A stretch of DNA of 53,574 nucleotides from positions 1 to 53,574 of the forward strand of contig PLJC01000036.1 in the NCBI GenBank assembly GCA_003139545.1, in the 5' to 3' direction. Each line of letters starts with the position of its first letter. Position 1 is the stretch's first letter. The notes under the pieces were generated by a model, which saw nothing but the letters and a program-made list of their open reading frames with translations, searched no databases and was not told the origin of the DNA. This document shows positions 8,937-18,002 of this stretch, one piece after another. The position numbers and the translations under genes are program-made. The DNA comes from Actinomycetota bacterium (lineage in GTDB: Bacteria > Actinomycetota > Thermoleophilia > Gaiellales > Gaiellaceae).

Positions 8937-10252
8937 TGTCCCCGCTTCGCGTCGCCGTCGTCGGCTCTGGCCCGGCCGGCTTCTACGCAGCGGGCGCACT
9001 CCTCTCCGCCGACGTCCCCGTCCAGGTGGACATGTTCGAGCGGCTGCCGACGCCGTGGGGCCTCGTCCGGCTGGGCGTGGCGCCAGACCATCCGAAGCTG
9101 AAGACGGTCTCGAAGGCGTTCGAGCGCATCGCCGACCGTCCCGGCTTCCGCTTGCTCGGCAACGTCGAGGTCGGCCGGGACATCACGCCGGAGGATCTCG
9201 CTCGCCTGTACGACGCTGTCGTCTACGCCGTGGGAGCGCAGACCGACCGCCGGCTCGGGATCCCCGGGGAAGACCTGCCCGGCTCGTGGCCGGCCACCGA
9301 GTTCGTCGCCTGGTACAACGGCCATCCCGACTACCAGGACCTCGTCTTCGACCTGAACGTCGAGCGGGCGATCGTGATCGGAGTCGGCAACGTCGCGCTC
9401 GACGTGGCGCGCATGCTCGCGCTGACGCCCGAGGAGCTGGCGCCGACGGACACCTGCGACGCGGCCATCGCCGCCATCGGCGGAGCCTCGATCAAGGAGA
9501 TCGTCGTCGTCGGCCGCCGCGGCCCGGCGCAGGCGGCGTTCACGACGCCCGAGCTGGCGGAGCTCGGTGACCTGGCTGGGGCGGACGTGATCGTCGACGC
9601 GGCCGACCTCGAGGGCGCGGAGTCGACGGACACGAACTCGGAGCGCAACCTCGAGGTCCTGCGCGAGTTCGCCGCACGCGAGCCGTCCGGGAAGCCGAAG
9701 CGGCTCGTGCTGAAGTTCTTCCACTCCCCCGTCGCGATCCTCGGAGAGCGTCGCGTCGAGAGCATCGAGCTGGTCAGAAACGTGCTGGACGAAAACAACC
9801 GCGCCGTACCGACGGAAGACCGCTCGATGCTCTCGTGCGGCCTCGTGTTCCGCAGCGTCGGCTATCGCGGCGTCGCCCTCCCCGGCGTCCCGTTCGACGA
9901 GCGCGCGGGCGTGATCGCGAACGAGGGTGGACGCGTCGGCCCCGGTCTCTACGTCGCGGGTTGGATCAAGCGCGGGCCGACCGGCGTCATCGGCACCAAC
10001 AAGAAGGACGCGACCGAGACGGTTGAGCTGCTGCTCGAGGACCTGCGCGACGCGCCTCGCAAGGGCGTGACGGCAGACGACGTCGACGCCCTTCTCGACG
10101 AGCGCGACGTGCGCCGCGTCGTCTACGCCGGCTGGCTCGCGATCGACGAGGCCGAGCGCAGCGCCGGCGAGCCGCTTGGCCGCCCGCGCGTCAAGCTCTG
10201 CACCTGGGACGCGCTGCTCGCCGCGGCCGAAGGCCTACACTCATCGGCGTGA
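8936..10252 (+). CDS. fprA: Ferredoxin-NADP+ reductase, FprA type
   Basis: FAD- and NADP(H)-binding oxidoreductase of the adrenodoxin-reductase/FprA family, transferring electrons between ferredoxin and NADP. The 438-residue product starts MSPLRVAVVGSGPAGFYAA (FAD dinucleotide fold, GxGPAG). The TPWGLVRLGVAPDHPKLK segment near residue 40 is highly characteristic of FprA. An NADP fold GVGNVALDVARML lies near residue 145 and VAGWIKRGPTGVIGTNK near residue 340. The ATG at 8936 overlaps the membrane-protein stop by ATGA; upstream in-frame codons inside the IscA gene are rejected. Confidence 0.93.
   Translation: MSPLRVAVVGSGPAGFYAAGALLSADVPVQVDMFERLPTPWGLVRLGVAPDHPKLKTVSKAFERIADRPGFRLLGNVEVGRDITPEDLARLYDAVVYAVGAQTDRRLGIPGEDLPGSWPATEFVAWYNGHPDYQDLVFDLNVERAIVIGVGNVALDVARMLALTPEELAPTDTCDAAIAAIGGASIKEIVVVGRRGPAQAAFTTPELAELGDLAGADVIVDAADLEGAESTDTNSERNLEVLREFAAREPSGKPKRLVLKFFHSPVAILGERRVESIELVRNVLDENNRAVPTEDRSMLSCGLVFRSVGYRGVALPGVPFDERAGVIANEGGRVGPGLYVAGWIKRGPTGVIGTNKKDATETVELLLEDLRDAPRKGVTADDVDALLDERDVRRVVYAGWLAIDEAERSAGEPLGRPRVKLCTWDALLAAAEGLHSSA
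10236..10241 (+). promoter_or_regulatory. -10 element for fumC inside the fprA 3' end
   Basis: TACACT lies 7 nt before the fumC GTG (10249), inside the last codons of fprA. It could give a separate leaderless fumC transcript in addition to operon read-through. Confidence 0.45.
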
Positions 10253-11574
10253 AAACCGAAGAGACACGCGAGCTGTGGGGCGCCGAGACCACGAAGGCGA
10301 TTGCCAACTTTCCCGTGTCGGGCGAGCCCATCCCCGCGCCGGTGGCGCGGTGGCTCGGCCGGATCAAGGGCGCGGCGGCACGCGCGAACGCCGACCTCGG
10401 GCTGCTCGACCGCGACAAGGCCGAGCGCATCGCCGCCGCCGCGGAGCGCATTGCGCGCGGCGAGCTCGACGACCAGTTTCCGATCGACGTCTTCCAGACC
10501 GGCTCCGGCACCTCGTCGAACATGAACGCGAACGAGGTCCTCGCCAAGCTCGCCGGCGACGACGTCCACGCGAACGACGACGTCAACATGGGGCAGTCGT
10601 CGAACGACGTCTTCCCCTCCGCCGTCCATCTCGCTGCGCTCGACGAGATCGTCAACAACCTTCTCCCTGCGCTGGAGCAGCTCGCGAACTCGCTCGAGGC
10701 GAAGGCCGTCGAGTTCGACGACGTCGTCAAGTCCGGCCGGACGCACTGGATGGACGCGGTGCCGGTCACCCTCGGCCAGGAATTCGCCGGCTACGCCGCG
10801 CAGGTGCGGCAGGGCTACGAGCGCGTCGGCTCGACCCTCACCCGGCTCGGCCAGATCCCGCTCGGCGGCACCGCCGTCGGCACCGGGCTGAACACGCACC
10901 CGGAGTTCGCTGCACGCGTGCGCGCGCTGCTCGCCGCCGAGACCGGTCTCGAGATCTCCGCGCCCGCAGATCCGTTCGAGGCGCAGGCTGCGCGCGACGG
11001 CATCGTCGAGGCCTCCGGCGCGCTGAAGACGGTCGCCGTGTCGCTGACGAAGATCGCGAACGACATCCGCTACCTCGGCTCCGGGCCGCGCGCCGGCCTG
11101 GGCGAGATCGCGTTGCCCGAGCTGCAGAAGGGCAGCTCGATCATGCCCGGCAAGGTGAATCCGGTCATGCCGGAGGTCGTCACGCAGGTGGCGGCGCAGG
11201 TGATCGGCAACGACACCGCCATCACCGTCGGCGGCATGCAGGGCCACTTCGAGCTGAACGTGTTCGTGCCGCTGCTCGCGCGCAACATCCTCGACTCGGT
11301 GAAGCTGCTCGCGAGCGCCAGCCGGCTGTTCGCGGAGAAGTGCGTCGACGGGATCGTCGCGAACCGCGAAACGGCCGAGCACTACGCGGAGCTGACGCTC
11401 TCCGCGGCGACGGCATTGAACCCGTACATCGGCTATGACCGGGCGACCGAGATCGTCAAGGAAGCTGCGGCGTCCGGCCGGTCGCTGCGCGAGGTCGCGC
11501 GAGAGAAGGGCGTCGACGAGGCGACGCTCGACGAGGCGCTCGACTACCGCAAGATGGCAAAGCCGCACGGCTAG
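10249..11574 (+). CDS. fumC: Fumarate hydratase, class II
   Basis: Iron-independent fumarase converting fumarate to L-malate in the TCA cycle. The 441-residue protein carries TGSGTSSNMNANEV near residue 85, GQSSNDVFPSA near residue 120, SGRTHWMDAVPVTLGQE near residue 165 and the superfamily signature GSSIMPGKVNPVMPE near residue 300. The start is the GTG at 10249, overlapping the fprA stop by GTGA. It is standard in length. Its closeness to the NADH dehydrogenase operon is compatible with central respiratory metabolism but there is no direct functional link in sequence. Confidence 0.95.
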   Translation: MKTEETRELWGAETTKAIANFPVSGEPIPAPVARWLGRIKGAAARANADLGLLDRDKAERIAAAAERIARGELDDQFPIDVFQTGSGTSSNMNANEVLAKLAGDDVHANDDVNMGQSSNDVFPSAVHLAALDEIVNNLLPALEQLANSLEAKAVEFDDVVKSGRTHWMDAVPVTLGQEFAGYAAQVRQGYERVGSTLTRLGQIPLGGTAVGTGLNTHPEFAARVRALLAAETGLEISAPADPFEAQAARDGIVEASGALKTVAVSLTKIANDIRYLGSGPRAGLGEIALPELQKGSSIMPGKVNPVMPEVVTQVAAQVIGNDTAITVGGMQGHFELNVFVPLLARNILDSVKLLASASRLFAEKCVDGIVANRETAEHYAELTLSAATALNPYIGYDRATEIVKEAAASGRSLREVAREKGVDEATLDEALDYRKMAKPHG

Positions 11575-11689
11575 CGGCCTCTGGAAACTGCCGGAACCTC
11601 CACTTGGCAAAACCGCTCCAGGTCGTGCAGGATCGTCTGTACACAGGGGGCGTCCGCAGCGCCCCGATTAGATGGAGAGGGGACACTCG

Positions 11690-13675
11690 ATGATGCACCG
11701 ACGCAGGTGGTGGGTAACCCTGGTGGCAGTCGCCGCAGTCGCCGCGGTTGCCGCCTCGGCCTCGCCCGGCTCCGCGAAAGCGGCGAAATACATGAGCGTG
11801 GCCCAGGGAGCGGGCGCCGCCGCGCTCGCCGGGTACACGCCGTTCGACCCGACCGCTCCGAGCACGAGCGAGACGGTCACCTTCGTGCTCCGGGCTCGGA
11901 ACGAGAGCCAGCTCGAGTCCCAGGTCGAGGCCGGAATGCCCGGCGGCTTCCTGTCGACGAGCAGATTCGCCAACACGTACGGACAGTCGAAGCTGGTCGT
12001 CCTGGGGATTCAGGCGTACCTGGCCCTGTTCGGCATCCACTCGCACGCGATGGCGGACAACCTCGACATCCAGACGACGGGGACGGCGGGTCAGTACAAC
12101 AACGCCTTCCAGATCGTCCAGCAGAACTACATGGTCCCCTCGCACGGCGCGCATGGGCGCGGCCACGGCACGATCACCGTGCACGGCTCGCCGCAGAATC
12201 CGAACGTGCCGTCGGAGTGGGGGCCGTACATCCTGGCGATCCTCGGGCTCTCGAACTATCCGACGGACCAGAGTGACATGGTCGGCACCGCCGACGGCGT
12301 CAGCACGCAGGGCCTGAACAACACGGCTCTCCTGCCGTCCGACTTCGCCGCGCGGTACCACCTCACCGCAGTTCAGCACGCCGGCGGGACAGGGCACGGC
12401 CGTACGATCGGCATCGTCACGCTCGCAGCCGACCGGCCCGACGTCGTCAGTGAGTTCTGGAACGCCATCGGCTTGACTGCGTCGCAGTCGTCCGCCGGCC
12501 GAATCACGACGGTCAACGTCGACGGTGGACCGGGCGCACCGAACGCCGCCGCAGGGTCCGACGAGACCGCGCTCGACATGGAGCAGTCCGGCGCGCTCGC
12601 ACCGGACGCGAAGCTGAGCGTCTACCAGGCGCCGAACACCGACGCCGGCTTCGTCGATGCGTTCTACCAGGCCACGGCCGACAACACCGCTGACACCGTG
12701 TCGGCGAGCTGGGGCGAGTCGGAGACGATCATCCGCGCGTTCACGAACATCGGTCTCGAGGACACGAACTACGCCAACGCGTTCAGCCAGGCCTTCCTGG
12801 AGATGGGCGCACAGGGGCAGAGCATGTTCCTCTCCTCCGGTGACTCGGGCGCGTATCCGGCCTCGCGTGACCTCGGCTCGACCGACCGCACCGCCGGCAA
12901 CCCCGACGACAGCCCGTGGGCGACGTCGTCCGGCGGCACGACGCTGCCGGGCCCGTTCTCGACGTCCTCCGGTCTGACGTTCAACTTCCCGCAGGAGCGC
13001 ACGTGGGGCTGGGACTACCTGTGGGCATCCGCCCGCCCGGCCCAGCTGGGTGAGACCGAGGAGCAGTACGCCGAGTCGCATGTCGTCGGCGGTGGCGGTG
13101 GTTACAGCGGCTACTTCGCGATGCCTGCCTATCAGCAGGGTGTGAAGGGGACGTCGAACTTCCGAGCCGTCGAGTACCTGAAGCCGACCGGTTTCTCGAC
13201 GACGAACCCGTACTTCGGGATCGACTTCGGTCTGAGCCTGCCGTACGACTGGACGTTCAACGCGACTCCGCCGACCACGGGAGGCGAGGGCAGCGGGCGG
13301 GCGACGCCCGACCTGTCGGCCGACGCCGACCCGGAGACGGGCTATCTCGTGGAGTACACGTTCGACGACAACCCCGACCCGACCACTGCAACGTTCGAGC
13401 AGTTCGGCGGCACGAGCTTCGTCGCGCCGCAGCTGAACGGCTCGACGGCGGCGATCGACTCGCTGCTCGGTCGGCGCGTCGGCTTCTGGAACCCGGCGAT
13501 CTACAAGTTCGCCACGTCCGGGAACTCGCCGTTCACGCCGCTCGATGCGTCGGGCACGTCGAACGACAACCTGTACTACACGGGTACGAAGGGCAACATC
13601 TACAACGTCGGCTCGGGGCTCGGCACGCCGAACCTCGCCAAGCTCGCCGGCGACTTCGGCTCGCTCGGTTACTAG
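11690..13675 (+). CDS. Secreted sedolisin-family (S53) protease with pro-domain
   Basis: Serine-carboxyl peptidase, probably secreted and acid-active like characterised sedolisins. The 661-residue preproprotein starts at the ATG 11690, 5-6 nt after a GGAGAGGGGAC ribosome-binding site; a second ATG follows at once. Signal peptide covers about residues 1-30. Residues about 50-160 resemble the pro-kumamolisin activation domain. Catalytic elements: ETALDMEQSG (Glu-x3-Asp), the oxyanion Asp in SSGDSGAYP, and the nucleophile Ser in FGGTSFVAPQ. The C-terminal NVGSGLGTPNLAKL is where the family binds calcium. Monocistronic, with its own terminator. Confidence 0.9.
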   Translation: MMHRRRWWVTLVAVAAVAAVAASASPGSAKAAKYMSVAQGAGAAALAGYTPFDPTAPSTSETVTFVLRARNESQLESQVEAGMPGGFLSTSRFANTYGQSKLVVLGIQAYLALFGIHSHAMADNLDIQTTGTAGQYNNAFQIVQQNYMVPSHGAHGRGHGTITVHGSPQNPNVPSEWGPYILAILGLSNYPTDQSDMVGTADGVSTQGLNNTALLPSDFAARYHLTAVQHAGGTGHGRTIGIVTLAADRPDVVSEFWNAIGLTASQSSAGRITTVNVDGGPGAPNAAAGSDETALDMEQSGALAPDAKLSVYQAPNTDAGFVDAFYQATADNTADTVSASWGESETIIRAFTNIGLEDTNYANAFSQAFLEMGAQGQSMFLSSGDSGAYPASRDLGSTDRTAGNPDDSPWATSSGGTTLPGPFSTSSGLTFNFPQERTWGWDYLWASARPAQLGETEEQYAESHVVGGGGGYSGYFAMPAYQQGVKGTSNFRAVEYLKPTGFSTTNPYFGIDFGLSLPYDWTFNATPPTTGGEGSGRATPDLSADADPETGYLVEYTFDDNPDPTTATFEQFGGTSFVAPQLNGSTAAIDSLLGRRVGFWNPAIYKFATSGNSPFTPLDASGTSNDNLYYTGTKGNIYNVGSGLGTPNLAKLAGDFGSLGY

Positions 13676-13694
13676 CGGCCGAGACGATAGCTGC

Positions 13695-13724
13695 GAGAAG
13701 GGCCGCCCTCGGGCGGCCCTTCTC
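13695..13724. terminator. Strong bidirectional intrinsic terminator
   Basis: A perfect 14-bp inverted repeat (GAGAAGGGCCGCCC / GGGCGGCCCTTCTC) with a 2-base loop lies between the convergent sedolisin gene and the small secreted-protein gene on the minus strand. There is no long T tract, as usual in high-GC genomes. Confidence 0.8.
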
Positions 13725-13729
13725 GTGTA

Positions 13730-14245
13730 TCAGGCGGAGATCGCGACCTTCGCGGTGAACGCGAGTTTGTTGCGACGGATGTGGATCGCGTACGTCCCGG
13801 CCGCGCGGGGGTTGCCGAGACCGGCGTCGTGCGTGAGCAAGAGTGTCAGCGTGCCCGGGCCGACGACGAGGCAGGTGACGCCTCTGTGCACGGGCATCGA
13901 CACCGTCACCTTGTGGCCGTTGACCTCGACGGCGGGCGCGGACTTGCCGTTGACGAGCACGGCGGAGGCTGGAATCGAGTCCGGCACTGTCGCGGCGGCG
14001 GGGATCGTGATGACGGCCGTCCCGAACCCGGGCTGCCCGCAGACCATCTCGTAGTGCACGCGGATCGTCAGCGCGACCGGCTTTGCGCCCGCCTTCCGGT
14101 CAGAGAGGGTCGCCGTCGCCGCCGGGATGTTCGGGCCGCCGGGGTTGATCGGGATCGGCTGGACGGGCGGTGTGGCAGCCGAAGCCACCGTGGCTGCCGT
14201 GGCCGCCACGATGGCGGAACAGATCCCGGCGACGCGAATGGTCAC
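13730..14245 (-). CDS. Small secreted protein of unknown function
   Basis: I do not recognise this family. The 171-residue product has a clear signal peptide (hydrophobic run ending ATVASA-ATPPV near residue 25), a Pro-rich stretch, then a beta-rich domain with two cysteines (EMVCGQPGFG and GVTCLVVGPG) that could form a disulfide. The start is a GTG at 14243-14245, with TACCAT on the minus strand 9 nt upstream. That points to a short or leaderless transcript independent of the upstream sedolisin gene, which ends only 22 nt before. Association with three secreted proteases suggests an extracellular role such as substrate adhesion or inhibition, which is inference only. Confidence 0.72.
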   Translation of the reverse strand: MTIRVAGICSAIVAATAATVASAATPPVQPIPINPGGPNIPAATATLSDRKAGAKPVALTIRVHYEMVCGQPGFGTAVITIPAAATVPDSIPASAVLVNGKSAPAVEVNGHKVTVSMPVHRGVTCLVVGPGTLTLLLTHDAGLGNPRAAGTYAIHIRRNKLAFTAKVAISA

Positions 14246-14267
14246 GTCGCCGGGATGGTAGCGCGAA

Positions 14268-15791
14268 TCAGGCTCCCGGCTCCGCGGTGTGCGGATGCTT
14301 CTGGTGCCACCGGTCGGGCTTGCCCTGGCGGCCGCCCGTTCCGGGATTCGGCAAGCCGGGGTTGGAATACGGCCCCACGCTGACGAGATCGGACACGAGA
14401 TTGGCGACGTTCGGCGTGCCGAGGCCCGTCGCGTCGTCGAAGCCGGGGCCGGCGAAGAAGCCCTGCGTCGGGTCGGCGCTCGGGTCGTTCCCGCTGCCGA
14501 GGACGTTGTTCCCGGACGTGACGTCGTGGAAGTCCTGCTGGTACGCATGCGGATTCTTCGCGATCGCATAGAGGGCCGGGGCGACGAGGCCGAGACCGCG
14601 CTGACCGCGCATGCCGCGGGCCTCGTTCGCGATCGCGACGATCGCGGCCCACTGCGGTGAGCCTGCGCTCGTGCCGCCGACGAGCGAGAAGAACGGGTCG
14701 GTCGGGTCGCAGCCGTCCGGGACGTCCGGCGTGTAGCACGACGTGACGACCACGACACCGCCGAGGATGGCAGCGTTGTAGGAGACGTCCGGCACGATAC
14801 GGCCCTTGTTGTTCGTGAAGCCGTTCTGCCACGGCGGCCGCGGGAAGATGCCGCTCGGCGCGCCGCCGGTCGCTACCGGTACGGCGCAGCACTCGGTCTC
14901 GTTCCAGACCTGCTCCGCGCCGTAGTGGTTGTTCTCCAGCAGTCCGGCGCCGAGCATGACTCCGCCGTTGAAGGCTTCCTCGTACGGTGAGCCCTCGGTG
15001 CCGCCGACCGCGAGCACGAGCGGGTCGGACGCCGGGAACGACGCCACGGGGATCGGCGGCTCGTCGCCGTCGGTCGCTCCGAAGTCGCCGGTGGACGCGA
15101 GGATCGAGTCGCCCATGAGGGTCGCCCCGGCGTAGATCAGATGCGACACCAGGTTCGCCTTGGCCGTACCGGGTGCGTTCTCGTCCTCGCCGAAGCTCTG
15201 CGAGACGATTGCGCCGGGATAACGCGGGAGGACCTGCGCCTCGGCCGAGTTGATGTCGTCGTTGTCGTCCGACGCGGCGACGTCGAGCACGATCTTCGCG
15301 CCGGGCGCCATCGCGTGCGCGTACTCGACATCGAGGGTCGTCTCGCCCTGCCAGTCGGAGAGCGCGCCGGAGCCGTCGGTCGCGCCCGTGCCGCGCGCAT
15401 TGATGATGGTGAAGGACGGCGGGTCGGGGAGGTTGAAGACCTGGTCGAAGTTCGCGAGATCCTGCTGGATGTCAGGGCTGCCGTAGGCGTCGACGATGAC
15501 GATCGTCTGCCCCTTGCCGTCGAGGTTGCGCGGGAAGTTGTACGCCTGGCCGAGCTCGAGCGGCCCATAGCAGGCGATGAACAAACCGCCGCCGGCGTCG
15601 AGCGGGCACGGTGCCGCCGCAGGGCTCGAGTGCTTCAACGTCGCGACCCGCGGGCCGAAGATGTGCGGAGGCGTTCCCACCGCCGTGAGCGGTGGCGTCG
15701 GGGACGACGAAGCGGCGCCGGCGACGACGAGCGCAACGAGAGAGGCCGCGAGCGTTGCGGACGCCGTCCGACCGAGAATCCTGCGTGTCAC
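14268..15791 (-). CDS. Secreted sedolisin-like (S53) protease, no large pro-domain
   Basis: Second sedolisin-type protease, 507 residues. I choose the GTG at 15789-15791 (VTRRILGR) because a GGGAGGG ribosome-binding site (15799-15805) ends 7 nt before it; an ATG at 15807-15809 would place that site inside the coding region. Signal peptide covers about residues 1-28. Catalytic elements: GETTLDVEYAH (Glu-x3-Asp), STGDFGATDG (oxyanion Asp), VGGTSAGSPQW (nucleophile Ser); C-terminal calcium-site-like DATGLGTPNV. Only about 65 residues separate the signal peptide from the catalytic fold, so the long activation domain seen in the neighbouring sedolisin is absent. A basic Pro/Gly-rich tail follows. 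Confidence 0.88.
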   Translation of the reverse strand: MTRRILGRTASATLAASLVALVVAGAASSSPTPPLTAVGTPPHIFGPRVATLKHSSPAAAPCPLDAGGGLFIACYGPLELGQAYNFPRNLDGKGQTIVIVDAYGSPDIQQDLANFDQVFNLPDPPSFTIINARGTGATDGSGALSDWQGETTLDVEYAHAMAPGAKIVLDVAASDDNDDINSAEAQVLPRYPGAIVSQSFGEDENAPGTAKANLVSHLIYAGATLMGDSILASTGDFGATDGDEPPIPVASFPASDPLVLAVGGTEGSPYEEAFNGGVMLGAGLLENNHYGAEQVWNETECCAVPVATGGAPSGIFPRPPWQNGFTNNKGRIVPDVSYNAAILGGVVVVTSCYTPDVPDGCDPTDPFFSLVGGTSAGSPQWAAIVAIANEARGMRGQRGLGLVAPALYAIAKNPHAYQQDFHDVTSGNNVLGSGNDPSADPTQGFFAGPGFDDATGLGTPNVANLVSDLVSVGPYSNPGLPNPGTGGRQGKPDRWHQKHPHTAEPGA

Positions 15792-15808
15792 TGGCCTGCC
15801 CTCCCGCA

Positions 15809-16582
15809 TTAGAGGTGCCCGCCGTTCGCGGCCACTGTGGTGGTGATCCAGTTGAGCGCCGCCGGCGTGTCCACACGATAGGAGTACGTGTTTCCGGCGC
15901 AGACGTTGTTGTTCAGGAACGAGTTCTCGGCGAGGACGACGTTCGTTCCCCCGAGCAGATCGGGGCCGCCGGAGTCGCCGAAGCAGACCCCGCTGTGCAG
16001 CTTGAGGAACTCGTCGCCGAGGGCGCCGTTGCTCTTGAACGCCGTCGTCTGCCCGACGAACCGCTGGAAGAGGGCCACCGGCTGCGGCTGGCCGCCGCCG
16101 CGGACGAAGCCGACCACGCCGTAGCCGACGAGGTCGACCGGCGTGTTGTTGCTTAGTGTGTCGACGAGCCCGACGGTGGGAAGCGCCCCGTACGTCCCGC
16201 TGGTGACCGAGGCGGGAATCGGGGTACTGAAGATGACCACCGCGACGTCGTGGGTGTCGGCTTGCGGGATGCCGTTGCCGAGACCCGCGAACTGGGGGTC
16301 GAGGTAGTAGGTGCCGGTGTAGAACCCGGCGCCGGGAGTCGGCGCCTGGGCGAAGTACGCACGCACCGTTGCGCCCTGGCCGTCGGCGGCGAAGCAGTGG
16401 GCCGCGGTCAGCAGCACCGTCGGAGAGAGGAGGGTGCCCGAGCATACGGTGGGTCCGTCCGACACGAGCGCGACGTAGGGATGGTTCGCGTCCGGCTGTC
16501 CGCCCAGGACTGCGGCAGCAGAGCCCGGGAGCAAAGCGAAGATGCACGTGGCAAGTCCGGCGAGTACGAGCCTGGCTCGCAT
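15809..16582 (-). CDS. Secreted trypsin-like serine protease (S1)
   Basis: Chymotrypsin-fold protease of 257 residues with signal peptide (about residues 1-24, ending GSAAA) followed by VLGGQPDANHPYVAL, a mature N-terminus of the I/V-x-GG type. The catalytic triad is complete: His in LLTAAHCFA, Asp in THDVAVV, Ser in CFGDSGGPDLL. The start is the ATG at 16580-16582 behind AAAGGAGAG on the minus strand; the long upstream in-frame extension is not credible. The stop shares one base with a possible start of the next sedolisin gene, so the two proteases are probably co-transcribed. Confidence 0.9.
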   Translation of the reverse strand: MRARLVLAGLATCIFALLPGSAAAVLGGQPDANHPYVALVSDGPTVCSGTLLSPTVLLTAAHCFAADGQGATVRAYFAQAPTPGAGFYTGTYYLDPQFAGLGNGIPQADTHDVAVVIFSTPIPASVTSGTYGALPTVGLVDTLSNNTPVDLVGYGVVGFVRGGGQPQPVALFQRFVGQTTAFKSNGALGDEFLKLHSGVCFGDSGGPDLLGGTNVVLAENSFLNNNVCAGNTYSYRVDTPAALNWITTTVAANGGHL

Positions 16583-16648
16583 TGTCTCTCCTTTCCGCGG
16601 GTGCACATAGCGCCTGCGGCCGCAGTCGATTGGACGCACCTTGTGTGG

Positions 16649-16677
16649 GCTTTCGGGCGACCGTATCCCCCGAAAGC
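16649..16677. repeat. Inverted repeat between divergent secreted-protein genes
   Basis: GCTTTCGGG and CCCGAAAGC (9-bp perfect arms, 11-base loop) lie between the trypsin-like gene (minus) and the gene at 16689 (plus), followed on the plus strand by GGGCTTTTT. It could be an operator for the divergent pair; a terminator reading is less likely because no gene ends here. Confidence 0.45.
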
Positions 16678-16688
16678 GGGCTTTTTCG

Positions 16689-17042
16689 ATGTCAGGCACA
16701 CTCGAACGAGTGACTGTGCTCGTTGCAACCCTGGTTCTGCTCACGGGCAACCTGCACGGCGTCGTCATGCGCGGGCCGATCGCGCCCGTGTGCCGGGTCG
16801 GGATGCCCTGCAACGGGCCGGCCCGCGGAGCGGTGCTCGTCTTCTCGCGCGGAGGCCGGGTGGCGGCGCGCGTGACGGTCGGCCTGCACGGCCGCTACAC
16901 GGTTCGGCTGGAGGCGGGGACCTATCTGGTGCGGCGGCCGGTCCCGCCGAGGATCGGCTTCGGCATCCGCCCGGATCGCGTGCGCGTCGTCGGAGGCGCG
17001 TCCACGCGCGCCGACTTCTTCATCGATACGGGAATCCGCTAG
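16689..17042 (+). CDS. Secreted protein with carboxypeptidase-regulatory-like beta fold
   Basis: A 117-residue product with an N-terminal hydrophobic signal (TVLVATLVLLTG) and a short beta-sandwich-like domain with the pattern G.Y.V.L..G.Y (GRYTVRLEAGTYLVRR) seen in carboxypeptidase-regulatory-like and transthyretin-like folds. Two cysteines lie near the mature N-terminus (PVCRVGMPCNG). The ATG at 16689 has no ribosome-binding site; a GTG at 16710 lies 7 nt after CACACT and is an equally good leaderless start. The stop overlaps the convergent lipA stop by 4 nt. Function unknown. Confidence 0.65.
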   Translation: MSGTLERVTVLVATLVLLTGNLHGVVMRGPIAPVCRVGMPCNGPARGAVLVFSRGGRVAARVTVGLHGRYTVRLEAGTYLVRRPVPPRIGFGIRPDRVRVVGGASTRADFFIDTGIR

Positions 17043-17959
17043 TACGCGACGGCGCCGCGGCCGGTGGCAGCGGCGTGGCGCTGCTCGTCTGCGCGGTAGC
17101 TCGAGCGCACCAGCGGTCCCGAGAAGACGGAACCGAAGCCGAGCGCCTCGCCCTGCTCGCGGAACCAGCGGAACTCGTCCGGGTGCACCCAGCGGTCGAT
17201 GCGCGTGTGCTTCGCGCTCGGCTGGAGGTACTGGCCGATGGTGACGACGTCGACGCCGTTGGCGCGCAGGTCGCGCATCGTCTCGACCACCTCGTCGTTC
17301 GTCTCGCCGAGCCCCACGATGATCCCGGACTTCGTGAGGACGTCGTAGTCGGCGACCTCCTTGGCCCGCCGCAGGAGCCACAGCGCGGTGTCGTAGCTCG
17401 CCTTCGCGCCGCGCATGTTCGGATGGATCCGGCGCACGGTCTCGATGTTGTGGTTGAAGACGTCCGGTCGTGCCGCAAGCACCGTCTGCAACGCCTCTTC
17501 CTCGACGCCGAGGAAATCGGGCGTCAGCACCTCGACCGAGGCCTCCGGGAGCTTCGCCTTCAGCGCGCGGATCGTCGCTGCGAAGTGGGCTGCGCCGCGG
17601 TCGGGGACGTCGTCGCGGTCGACCGACGTGACGACCACGTGCTTGAGCTCCATCTGCGCCGCCGCCTGCGCGACGCGCAGCGGCTCGAGCGCATCCGGCG
17701 GCGAGTCGGGCCGGCCGGAGTGGACGTAGCAATAGCGGCAGGCGCGCGTGCACGTGTCGCCGAGGATCTGGAACGTCGCGGTGCCGCGCCCCCAGCACTC
17801 GGAGATGTTCGGGCAGCGCGCCTCCTCGCAGATCGTGTTCAGCGAGAGGCCGTGCACGAGCTTCTGGACGTCGAAGTAGCGGCCGTCGCGCGAGGGCGCG
17901 CGCACCTTCATCCACTCGGGCCTACGAGGCCGCTCGGCGACGGGGAGCGATGACTCCAT
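17039..17959 (-). CDS. lipA: Lipoyl synthase
   Basis: Radical-SAM enzyme that inserts two sulfurs into protein-bound octanoyl groups to make the lipoyl cofactor. The 306-residue product has the auxiliary-cluster cysteines C-x4-C-x5-C (CEEARCPNISEC), the radical-SAM C-x3-C-x2-C (CTRACRYC) and the C-terminal RSSY motif (GPLVRSSYRADEQ), whose Ser ligates the auxiliary cluster. The start is the ATG at 17957-17959; the much longer in-frame reading into the MFS gene is an antisense artefact. TAGACT (minus strand, 17971-17976) lies 11 nt upstream. It works with lipB about 2 kb away and the E2 subunit at 20660. Confidence 0.96.
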   Translation of the reverse strand: MESSLPVAERPRRPEWMKVRAPSRDGRYFDVQKLVHGLSLNTICEEARCPNISECWGRGTATFQILGDTCTRACRYCYVHSGRPDSPPDALEPLRVAQAAAQMELKHVVVTSVDRDDVPDRGAAHFAATIRALKAKLPEASVEVLTPDFLGVEEEALQTVLAARPDVFNHNIETVRRIHPNMRGAKASYDTALWLLRRAKEVADYDVLTKSGIIVGLGETNDEVVETMRDLRANGVDVVTIGQYLQPSAKHTRIDRWVHPDEFRWFREQGEALGFGSVFSGPLVRSSYRADEQRHAAATGRGAVAY

Positions 17960-18002
17960 GGGCGTTGTCCAGTCTAAGTCGCGAACCGCATCCCACAGCC
18001 GG

